Assembly (NCBI GenBank): GCA_904502205.1
Contig: CAJGDR010000046.1
Span: forward strand, 1-7,410
Length of the DNA stretch: 7,410 nucleotides
Direction: 5' to 3'
Origin: an uncultured Bacilli bacterium
Lineage (GTDB): Bacteria > Bacillota_I > Bacilli_A > ML615J-28 > CAG-313
Made by a program: the position numbers and the translations under genes. A model generated the notes under the pieces. It made no database searches and was not told where the DNA came from. It worked only from the letters and a program-made list of their open reading frames with translations. Shown piece by piece: positions 1 to 5,641 of this stretch. Positions within the stretch are counted from its first letter, which is position 1. Every line of letters begins with the position of its first letter.

Positions 1-717
<717 letters not shown>

Positions 718-722
718 CTAAT

Positions 723-754
723 AAAAAAGTCCCTAGGTTATAAAACCTAAGGAC
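723..754 (-). terminator. T-box intrinsic terminator
   Basis: On the minus strand an 11-bp stem (744-754 with 729-739, one G-U pair) closes a 4-base loop and is followed by six U residues (728-723). It lies between the T-box sequence and the trpS ribosome binding site, the standard place for the off-state hairpin of a T-box leader. Confidence 0.93.
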
Positions 755-935
755 GAATATCTCGTGGTGCCACCTTAATTTAGCTTAAAAATTTTAAGCC
801 CTCAATCTGTTAACGCCAGAGTACGGAATTTCTTCACATCATAAGTCCCATTCATTAAAGACGCCTTATAGCATTTCCACTATCTGCTACTCACTAGAAA
901 TTAAATCTTTAATTACTATTCTTAATCATTTGCTT
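723..935 (-). promoter_or_regulatory. Tryptophan T-box leader of trpS
   Basis: Untranslated mRNA leader that senses uncharged tRNA-Trp and controls termination ahead of trpS. Read on the minus strand, it has an AGTA element (914-917) and a 7-bp lower stem I helix (907-913 with 854-860). An apical TAGCA/TGCTA stem (885-889 with 869-873) follows. The specifier loop GAATGGGAC (845-853) contains the codon TGG at 848-850. Stem III is a 7-bp hairpin at 783-799. The T-box (761-781) contains TGGC, complementary to a GCCA tRNA 3' end, as expected for a tRNA-Trp with discriminator G. The terminator is annotated separately. Specifier and bulge agree with each other and with the downstream gene. The 5' boundary is inferred from the promoter. 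Confidence 0.95.
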
Positions 936-941
936 ATATAC

Positions 942-970
942 ATTATAACTTTTCTTACGCTAAAAGTCAA
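942..970 (-). promoter_or_regulatory. Promoter of trpS leader
   Basis: Minus strand: -35 TTGACT (965-970), 17-bp spacer, -10 TATAAT (942-947). Transcription should start near 935, giving a leader of about 227 nt that includes the whole T-box. The -35 box begins only three bases past the stop codon of the upstream glycoside hydrolase gene. Confidence 0.88.
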
Positions 971-983
971 GACTTACGCTAAA
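954..983. repeat. Short direct repeat across gene end and trpS promoter
   Basis: The 11-base string CTTACGCTAAA occurs twice, at 954-964 and 973-983, offset by 19 bp. One copy contains the last codons and stop of the glycoside hydrolase gene; the other lies in the spacer of the trpS promoter. It may be a junction scar from slippage or insertion, or a binding site. Its function is unknown. Confidence 0.6.
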
Positions 984-2371
984 CCAGATTTAGAACGGTA
1001 CCAGTTCTTTAAATAAACTCCCCATTCTTTTAAGTTACTATCAGTTACATCATCCATTCTACTACTATTATGTTTAAAGATCGATGCACTACCTTCACTG
1101 TTAGATATATTCCAAGCAACATAACTGATGTTTCTTGAATCTAATACTTTTCGCCAGTTTTCGCCATTTGTTTTACTAATTGGACCATCACCATCTGAAT
1201 TCATAAAACCGAATTCACTGATAAAAACTGGAAATCCAGCATCATATGCATTTTCTACTTGTGTTGTACGTTTGTGATCTCTTGCATAAAAATGATAAGT
1301 ATACATAATGTTTTCATAACCAACTAATGGATCTTTCATAACTGAATTTAAATCAGCTGTCCATCTTGGATTACCAACTAAAATTATTGCGTCGGTATTT
1401 TTTCTAATACATGGGATAACTTCGTTAGCATATTTTTTACAATCAGCCCAAGTAGTAGATCCATTTGGTTCATTCATAATTTCATATAAAATGTTGTCTT
1501 GATCTTTGTAATATTCAGAAATATAACTAAAGAATGCTTTTGATTCTTCAAGATAAGTTAATGGATTTTTATCAAGTGGTTCTGTTGCACCAACCATATG
1601 CCAATCAATAATAACATAAAGACCTAAACTTGTTGCCGCTTTAACACCTTCATGTAAATCAGCAAGCATTTGTTCTTGAACTACTTTGTTGCCACTACAA
1701 TATCCTGCTTCACCAGTATAAAAAGCAAAACGAATAATGTTAATACCAAATTCACTTGTAATAGCAGCGATTGTTTCAAAATTACAATATCTACCAAACC
1801 ATTGAATACCGTGTGTACTTAATCCATAAAGTTGGAACTTTTCACCATCTTTATTTACTAAGTCAGGTCCAACAACACTAAGCTTACCATTAAAGTGATA
1901 GTTATTAGCAACATATGTATATGTTTTGATTACTTCATTGCATCTTGCACAATGTAAATTGCGTTTACCAATTGTTGATAAAGTTGGAGTTTCAGTAATT
2001 TCTAATTCACCACTTGAATGACCTAAAGCATTGGTTGGAGTTTCATAATTATAATTACACTTTTTACATTGATGAAATTCAATACCATTTTCTGTACAAG
2101 TTGGATCTTTTATTGTTACTTTGTTGTAATCATGATATTCCATATAAGTATCTGTTTCAAGTACTTGATTACATTTTAAACATACTTTCTGCCTGTTATT
2201 AACTCCACAAACAACAGGCTCAACTATTTGCCAGTCAGAAATGTTTTCACTACACTTATGTAAATCTACATTAGGTAAATCTTCTGGTGGATTATTTGTA
2301 GATGGTTTTTTACAACCTACCATAAAATATAATAATAAAAATAATAAATTTAATGCTATATATTTTTTCAA
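974..2371 (-). CDS. Family 5 glycoside hydrolase (cellulase-like) lipoprotein with N-terminal Cys/His repeats
   Basis: Predicted surface lipoprotein of 465 residues that should cleave beta-1,4-glucan or a related beta-glycan. Residues 1-20 form a lipoprotein signal peptide ending in MVGC (Cys20). Residues 40-158 hold three related Cys/His units: C55, C64xxC67, H80; C92, C102xxC105, H118; and a decayed third, C141xxC144, with Leu131 in place of the first Cys. The catalytic TIM barrel spans about 165-460. It includes GLSTHGIQWF (183-192), DWH (256-258), the acid/base Glu301 in NEPNG, His360 in YTYHFY and the nucleophile Glu386 in ISEFG, most like subfamily GH5_2. Start is TTG 2369-2371: an in-frame stop lies just upstream, the next Met (17) would lose the signal peptide, and AAAGGA (2383-2388) precedes it by 11 bases. 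The substrate cannot be settled from sequence. Confidence 0.92.
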   Translation of the reverse strand: MKKYIALNLLFLLLYFMVGCKKPSTNNPPEDLPNVDLHKCSENISDWQIVEPVVCGVNNRQKVCLKCNQVLETDTYMEYHDYNKVTIKDPTCTENGIEFHQCKKCNYNYETPTNALGHSSGELEITETPTLSTIGKRNLHCARCNEVIKTYTYVANNYHFNGKLSVVGPDLVNKDGEKFQLYGLSTHGIQWFGRYCNFETIAAITSEFGINIIRFAFYTGEAGYCSGNKVVQEQMLADLHEGVKAATSLGLYVIIDWHMVGATEPLDKNPLTYLEESKAFFSYISEYYKDQDNILYEIMNEPNGSTTWADCKKYANEVIPCIRKNTDAIILVGNPRWTADLNSVMKDPLVGYENIMYTYHFYARDHKRTTQVENAYDAGFPVFISEFGFMNSDGDGPISKTNGENWRKVLDSRNISYVAWNISNSEGSASIFKHNSSRMDDVTDSNLKEWGVYLKNWYRSKSGLA

Positions 2372-2417
2372 GATAAGTTAATTCCTTTCTAGATAATTTT
2401 CCCTCATATATATATTT

Positions 2418-2446
2418 ATTATAGCATTTTCTATATAAAATGTCAA
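2418..2446 (-). promoter_or_regulatory. Strong promoter of glycoside hydrolase gene
   Basis: Minus strand: perfect -35 TTGACA (2441-2446), 17-bp spacer, perfect TATAAT (2418-2423) with an extended TGC just before it. This is about as close to the vegetative sigma consensus as a promoter gets. I see no operator palindrome beside it, so the gene may be strongly or constitutively transcribed, with the TTG start limiting translation. Confidence 0.9.
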
Positions 2447-2517
2447 AAATAAATTTAATTAAAATAAAGTAAAATTAACCTAAAAAATAGAAAATTTATT
2501 AAATTTCAAAAAAACTC

Positions 2518-2546
2518 TTGCTATTTGTTGAAAAATATGGTAAAAT
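2518..2546 (+). promoter_or_regulatory. Promoter of spx
   Basis: -35 TTGCTA (2518-2523), 17-bp spacer, -10 TAAAAT (2541-2546) with an extended TGG motif just upstream. The predicted transcript starts near 2553, leaving a leader of about 35 nt. It is divergent from the glycoside hydrolase promoter, about 70 bp away. Confidence 0.75.
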
Positions 2547-2587
2547 AGAAAAGTAAGAAGATATATATAGTATTGGAGGCGAATTTA

Positions 2588-2995
2588 GTGATTCAAATAT
2601 ACACAACACCAAGCTGCGCATCATGCAGAAAGGCAAAGAAGTGGTTTGATCAATACAAAATCCCTTATTCAGAAAAAAATATTTTTAGCATTAAACTTAG
2701 TAAAGAAGATATTTTTAAGATGCTAGCTAATAGCGAAAACGGGTTTGAAGATATCATTTCTACACGTTCTAAAGTTTTCAAAGAAAAACATTTAGAACCA
2801 GACAATATGTCTATTCATGAATTAGTAAACTTTATTATTGATAATCCAAGCGTTTTAAAAAGACCAATTATTATTAACGAAAACGAATTACAAGTTGGTT
2901 ACAATAATGAAGATATAACTATTTTCTTACCAAAAGAATTAAGAAATCGTGAATGTTTTAGTGGATTTGATAACAATTCATTAGATGATGAATAA
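2588..2995 (+). CDS. spx: Spx redox/disulfide-stress transcriptional regulator
   Basis: ArsC-fold protein that binds the RNA polymerase alpha C-terminal domain and redirects transcription under thiol stress. It has 135 residues, close to the 131 of B. subtilis Spx. The redox switch is C10-A-S-C13 in YTTPSCASCRK. Gly52 and Arg60 (IISTRSKVF), needed for polymerase contact in B. subtilis, are both present, as is KRPIII with Arg92, followed by LQVGYN. The start is GTG 2588, which has GGAGG (2575-2579) eight bases upstream; a TTG at 2573 would put that ribosome binding site inside the gene. The C-terminus ends SLDDE, unlike the LAN tail recognised for ClpXP proteolysis in B. subtilis. The gene is monocistronic, with its own promoter and a terminator directly after the stop. 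Confidence 0.96.
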   Translation: MIQIYTTPSCASCRKAKKWFDQYKIPYSEKNIFSIKLSKEDIFKMLANSENGFEDIISTRSKVFKEKHLEPDNMSIHELVNFIIDNPSVLKRPIIINENELQVGYNNEDITIFLPKELRNRECFSGFDNNSLDDE

Positions 2996-2997
2996 AA

Positions 2998-3049
2998 AAG
3001 AAAAAAGAGCTTATTGACGCTTTAAAGCGTTGTAAGCTCTTTTAATTTT
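2998..3049. terminator. Bidirectional terminator between spx and CYTH gene
   Basis: An 11-bp perfect outer stem (3003-3013 with 3033-3043) encloses an inner palindrome ACGCTTTAAAGCGT (3017-3030). The plus strand runs into TTTTAATTTT (3040-3049), and the minus strand into a T-rich run from the A-stretch at 2994-3006. It serves spx on the plus strand and the CYTH gene on the minus strand. The last codons and stop of the CYTH gene form part of the hairpin. Confidence 0.88.
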
Positions 3050-3577
3050 AGTTTCACCTTTTTTATAAATGATACCAAGTTCTTTAACTGTTTCAACAAA
3101 GTCTTTTTTACCAAGATCTCTTGTTGATGCTTGGAATTCAAGTTCATAGTCTGTTTCACCAAGGTATTCACATTTATCAATTGCTAGAACACCATGTTTG
3201 TGTGGGAAGAAAATTCTAAATGTTGATAAACTCATATAATTTACAATTTTTTGTCCTTTGATTAACTCACCAATTTCAGCTTGAATTTCAAGAGATGGAA
3301 TAATACCTTCAGTTACAAACTTTTCGAATTCTTCTTCAGAAATATTATTTGTGATTTCTACTTTATTATATCCTTTTTTTCTTCTTAAAGTAACTTCATA
3401 GTGATCACGTTTTCTAACACGAAGAACTACTTCAGCTGCTTTTAGAGTAAAACGAGTAGTATCAAAGTAATAATTAATTTGTAAGTTTGAAGGTTTATCA
3501 TTAAACATTTCTGCTAGTTTAATATATTCATTTTTAGACAATAAAGTTCTGAATGATACTTCTAATTCTTTCGCCAT
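3011..3577 (-). CDS. CYTH domain (triphosphate tunnel) protein, YjbK-like
   Basis: Soluble 188-residue protein of the CYTH / triphosphate tunnel metalloenzyme superfamily. Characterised members bind or hydrolyse triphosphate groups; the role of this one is not known. Tunnel-type charged residues are visible: R53-V-R55, R65-R66-K67, E145-L-E147 in DYELEFQ, and K177-I-K179-R180 near the end. Residues 130-146 (VLAIDKCEYLGETDYEL) match the YjbK pattern. The hallmark ExExK near the N-terminus reads E6-V-S8-F-R10, so the second Glu and the Lys are replaced. The start is ATG 3575-3577 with GGAGG (3583-3587) five bases upstream; an ATG at 3589 overlaps that site and is unlikely. The gene has its own promoter and converges on spx. 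YjbK orthology is inferred from sequence and neighbourhood. Confidence 0.88.
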   Translation of the reverse strand: MAKELEVSFRTLLSKNEYIKLAEMFNDKPSNLQINYYFDTTRFTLKAAEVVLRVRKRDHYEVTLRRKKGYNKVEITNNISEEEFEKFVTEGIIPSLEIQAEIGELIKGQKIVNYMSLSTFRIFFPHKHGVLAIDKCEYLGETDYELEFQASTRDLGKKDFVETVKELGIIYKKGETKIKRAYNALKRQ

Positions 3578-3603
3578 AAGTGCCTCCATTTTTAACTACT
3601 TGT

Positions 3604-3631
3604 ATTATACACGAAAACTTTTAAAAATCAA
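3604..3631 (-). promoter_or_regulatory. Promoter of CYTH gene
   Basis: Minus strand: -35 TTGATT (3626-3631), 16-bp spacer, -10 TATAAT (3604-3609). It faces away from the promoter of the pseudouridine synthase gene in a gap of about 110 bp. Confidence 0.78.
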
Positions 3632-3666
3632 GTATATGTATAAAAAAACCAAAAAATGTAAAAAAG

Positions 3667-3675
3667 TGATATAAT
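3667..3675 (+). promoter_or_regulatory. Extended -10 promoter of pseudouridine synthase gene
   Basis: TGATATAAT at 3667-3675 is an extended -10 element. No recognisable -35 box lies 16-18 bp upstream; that region is A-rich. The expected start near 3682 leaves a leader of only about 9 nt, starting at GGTGAT (3682-3687), which matches the anti-Shine-Dalgarno tail and sits three bases before the ATG. Confidence 0.6.
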
Positions 3676-3690
3676 ATTACTGGTGATAGT

Positions 3691-4530
3691 ATGATACTGA
3701 AATTTAATATCGAAAATGATATAACAATAAAAGAATTTTTAGATAATCTAATAACACAAAGACTATTTAAAGTATTAAGCTTAAATCCGAATAGTTTTAT
3801 TGTTAATAACCAAATAGTTAAAAACTATTACAAGTTAAAAAAAGGCGATACATTAGAAGTAGTAGTTCCTGTTATAGATTCATCACATATAATACCAACA
3901 AAGAAAGATTTTAAAATACTTTATGAAGATGAGTATTTATTAATAATTGAAAAAGAAAGGGATATCGCTACAATCCCTACAAGAAATCACTATACTAATT
4001 CTTTAGCAAATTATGTAAGAAGTTATTACTTACAAAAAGGTATTTCATCTGGGATCCATTTTGTTAATAGACTTGATATGGCAACATCAGGAATTGTAGT
4101 TGTTGCTAAAAACATATATATTGCAGATGCTATGAAACAAGCTATTTGTACTAAAAAATATATATTAATGGTTCAAGGAATTATTAAAGACAATGGTGAA
4201 ATCGTAACTGGAATTGAAAAAGATAAGGATAGTATTATTAAAAGAACAACTACTAATAAAAATAATGCAATTACTAAATATGAAGTTTTAAAAGAATACG
4301 TTGATAAAACATTAATTAGTGCAACATTAGTAACAGGTAAAACACATCAACTAAGAGTTCATTTTTCATCAATTAATCATCCAATCCTTGGTGATAAATT
4401 ATATGGTAATGATGATTATGAGTATCTTCATCTACATAGTACTTATTTAGAATTTATTCATCCAATAACAAAAAAAAGGGTAGAAATTAATTCTTACCCT
4501 TCATGGAACCTTTTAGAATCTCATCAATAA
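3691..4530 (+). CDS. RluA-family RNA pseudouridine synthase (YjbO-like)
   Basis: Isomerises specific uridines to pseudouridine in rRNA or tRNA. It has 279 residues, in the usual size range for the family. Residues 1-60 look like an S4-type RNA-binding domain, ending in [12 protein letters not shown]. The catalytic domain has [11 protein letters not shown] (80-90), the active-site motif [15 protein letters not shown] (126-140) with catalytic Asp129, and [12 protein letters not shown] (215-226) followed by [10 protein letters not shown] (230-239). The usual first His of HRLD is Asn here. ATG 3691 is the first start after the promoter. The 3' end overlaps convergent clpP by 44 bp, and I see no terminator of its own. 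From memory, B. subtilis yjbO lies a few genes from yjbK, supporting a YjbO-like assignment, but the target uridine cannot be predicted. Confidence 0.93.
   Translation: MILKFNIENDITIKEFLDNLITQRLFKVLSLNPNSFIVNNQIVKNYYKLKKGDTLEVVVPVIDSSHIIPTKKDFKILYEDEYLLIIEKERDIATIPTRNHYTNSLANYVRSYYLQKGISSGIHFVNRLDMATSGIVVVAKNIYIADAMKQAICTKKYILMVQGIIKDNGEIVTGIEKDKDSIIKRTTTNKNNAITKYEVLKEYVDKTLISATLVTGKTHQLRVHFSSINHPILGDKLYGNDDYEYLHLHSTYLEFIHPITKKRVEINSYPSWNLLESHQ
4470..4500 (-). terminator. clpP terminator inside the pseudouridine synthase gene
   Basis: Minus strand: AGGGTA plus GAA (4500-4491, one bulged base) pairs with TTC plus TACCCT (4485-4477) around a 5-base loop, followed by eight T residues (4477-4470). 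It begins within the last codons of clpP and its T-run lies inside the neighbouring gene's codons. The plus strand has no T-run after this hairpin, so it should act in one direction only. Confidence 0.8.
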
Positions 4531-5074
4531 TCCCATACGCAAGTGCTTCATTTGCGTTCATGTAGAAGTCACGTTCTGAGTCTTGTTCAATTTTATTAAT
4601 AATTTGTTTTGTTTTTAAGGCTAATATTTCATTTAGCCTTTTTTTCGTTTTAATAATTTCTTCTGCAACAATCATCATATCACTAGCTTGACCCTCACTT
4701 TTACCAAGTGGTTGATGTATCATAACTTTTGTGTTTTCTAATGCGTAACGTTTATCTCCAGTAGCAAGTAAAAATGCACCAAGACTTGCACAAAGTCCCA
4801 TACCAATTGTTATTACTTCGCATTTAATGTAGTTGATAACATCGTATATTGCAAGACCTGCGGTTACTGCGCCGCCTGGTGAATTGATATAAACATAAAT
4901 TGGATCTTTAGATACACTTTCTAAATATAGCATTTGTGCAATAACACTTGCTGATGTTAAATCATTAATTTCACCAAAAATTAAAATAATTCGGTCTTGT
5001 AAAAGTCTTGAATAAATATCGTAACTTCTTTCACCGCGTGATGTTTTTTCTATAACATAAGGTGTTAAATTCAT
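4487..5074 (-). CDS. clpP: ATP-dependent Clp protease proteolytic subunit
   Basis: Serine protease that forms a double-heptamer barrel and degrades proteins fed by ClpX or ClpC ATPases. It has 195 residues, the typical length of the mature-type protein. The catalytic triad is intact: Ser97 in [11 protein letters not shown], His120 in VMIHQPLG and Asp169 in [21 protein letters not shown] (63-78) is the conserved oxyanion-side segment. A 2-residue deletion relative to the B. subtilis protein lies between Ser97 and His120 (TGDKRYAL). ATG 5072-5074 is chosen because GGAGGT (5081-5086) stands six bases upstream; an upstream ATG at 5143 would place that site inside the gene. No CtsR heptads or CIRCE element are visible upstream. 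The gene is not paired with clpX here, and its 3' end overlaps the convergent pseudouridine synthase gene. Confidence 0.97.
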   Translation of the reverse strand: MNLTPYVIEKTSRGERSYDIYSRLLQDRIILIFGEINDLTSASVIAQMLYLESVSKDPIYVYINSPGGAVTAGLAIYDVINYIKCEVITIGMGLCASLGAFLLATGDKRYALENTKVMIHQPLGKSEGQASDMMIVAEEIIKTKKRLNEILALKTKQIINKIEQDSERDFYMNANEALAYGIIDEILKGSMKGKN

Positions 5075-5090
5075 ATATATACCTCCATAT

Positions 5091-5108
5091 AAATTATATA
5101 TATAATTT
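5091..5108. repeat. 18-bp AT palindrome between clpP and cotD-like gene
   Basis: AAATTATATATATAATTT is a perfect palindrome holding TATAAT on both strands (5101-5106 plus, 5094-5099 minus), 5 bp upstream of the clpP ribosome binding site. It may contain a -10 box or be a chance AT-rich palindrome; no good -35 box is placed for either strand. The rest of the gap (5109-5174) holds only weak promoter candidates. Confidence 0.45.
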
Positions 5109-5187
5109 GTTAAGAAAAATATCATAATTTGGTAATAACACAAACAAATTAAGAATATTCGAATAAATTAATATGGGAGGTGAAAAA

Positions 5188-5463
5188 ATGAACAATCAAT
5201 TTGGCTTTCCAAATTTTATGAATAACCAAGAAAACAACCAATGTTGTAAACCTGAATGTCCTACTGTGTATAAAGAATGTCCACCTATCATGACTTGTTC
5301 TAAACAAGTAATTGATCAATATCATATTACTAAACAACCATACATTCATACATATCATACAGAAGTAGTACACCATCATGTTGTTGAAAATGAGTTTATT
5401 CCTAAATTTACATGTAGTGAAGTTCATGTTAATGAACCTACAGTATGTCGTAATCAAGGTTAA
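5188..5463 (+). CDS. Small Cys/His-rich CotD-like (spore coat) protein
   Basis: A 91-residue protein with 7 Cys (19, 20, 24, 31, 37, 76, 87) and 7 His (46, 54, 57, 62-64, 80) and no signal peptide or membrane segment. The N-terminus is Asn/Gln/Phe-rich, followed by a Cys/Pro stretch with CCKPEC and ECPP. The central run from Ile48 to Val81 (QPYIHTYHTEVVHHHVVENEF onward, broken here) resembles the His-rich core of Bacillus CotD inner spore coat proteins (VPHIHPSHTTNV, then an HHH run, then PHT). In Bacillus, CotD is an inner coat component; whether this organism sporulates is unknown. ATG 5188 follows a very strong GGGAGGTGA (5175-5183); an ATG at 5173 overlaps it and is rejected. It is monocistronic, with a terminator three bases after the stop. 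Metal binding is possible but unproven. Confidence 0.65.
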   Translation: MNNQFGFPNFMNNQENNQCCKPECPTVYKECPPIMTCSKQVIDQYHITKQPYIHTYHTEVVHHHVVENEFIPKFTCSEVHVNEPTVCRNQG

Positions 5464-5465
5464 TG

Positions 5466-5493
5466 AAAAAGGTCCTAAATGGACCTTTTTTTT
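5466..5493 (+). terminator. Terminator of cotD-like gene
   Basis: A 10-bp perfect stem (AAAAAGGTCC 5466-5475 with GGACCTTTTT 5481-5490), loop TAAAT, then a T-run to 5493. It separates the coat-like gene from the next transcription unit. Confidence 0.93.
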
Positions 5494-5500
5494 GACATAT

Positions 5501-5518
5501 ATAAAGGTATACCTTTAT
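5501..5518. promoter_or_regulatory. GGTATACC palindrome, upstream copy (putative operator)
   Basis: ATAAAGGTATACCTTTAT is a perfect 18-bp palindrome. It lies just after the coat gene terminator and 37 bp upstream of the -35 box of the lipoprotein promoter. It shares the 14-bp core AAAGGTATACCTTT with the copy at 5603-5622. I infer a binding site for a symmetric dimeric regulator; its identity is unknown. Confidence 0.7.
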
Positions 5519-5555
5519 TTATCGACATAATACATCGGCTTTTTTACTCTATTAG

Positions 5556-5584
5556 TTGTAATTAAACTAAAAAAAGAGTATAAT
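5556..5584 (+). promoter_or_regulatory. Promoter of repeat lipoprotein gene
   Basis: -35 TTGTAA (5556-5561), 17-bp spacer, -10 TATAAT (5579-5584). The expected start is near 5591, giving a leader of about 50 nt. The promoter sits between two copies of the GGTATACC palindrome. Confidence 0.83.
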
Positions 5585-5602
5585 AAGCTAGTAAACAGAT
5601 GT

Positions 5603-5622
5603 TAAAAAGGTATACCTTTTTA
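5603..5622. promoter_or_regulatory. GGTATACC palindrome, downstream copy (putative operator in 5' leader)
   Basis: TAAAAAGGTATACCTTTTTA is a perfect 20-bp palindrome about 12 bp after the expected transcription start and 9 bp before the GGAGG site (5632-5636). Its centre is 103 bp from the centre of the upstream copy, close to ten helical turns. The position suits a repressor roadblock, possibly with looping. In RNA it could also fold as an 8-bp hairpin. Confidence 0.7.
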
Positions 5623-5641
5623 TACTGAAATGGAGGAAAAT

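Noticed and set aside
2014..2202. 62-codon open frame on the plus strand
   Set aside because: It lies antisense inside the glycoside hydrolase gene, has no ribosome binding site and resembles no family; it is a shadow of the Cys/His repeat region.
2573..2587. Upstream TTG start for spx
   Set aside because: It would place the GGAGG site inside the gene and add five residues that Spx proteins lack; GTG 2588 gives the standard N-terminus.
5075..5143. N-terminal extension of clpP to ATG 5143
   Set aside because: The extra 23 residues are translated from the AT-rich promoter region and from the ribosome binding site.
5075..5187. CtsR or CIRCE heat-shock operator upstream of clpP
   Set aside because: No tandem GGTCAAA-type heptads and no TTAGCACTC/GAGTGCTAA inverted repeat are present; only an AT palindrome is seen.
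5149..5457. 102-codon open frame on the minus strand
   Set aside because: Antisense to the Cys/His-rich CotD-like gene, which has an excellent ribosome binding site and terminator; the Phe/Ile-rich translation is a by-product.
974..5463. Mycoplasma-type code (TGA as tryptophan)
   Set aside because: All genes stay open when read with TGA as stop, their tryptophans are TGG, and no in-frame TGA interrupts a conserved domain.
5501..5622. CRISPR array or transposon ends from the paired palindromes
   Set aside because: Only two copies, each a palindrome on its own, with no regular spacers, no target duplication and no transposase nearby.
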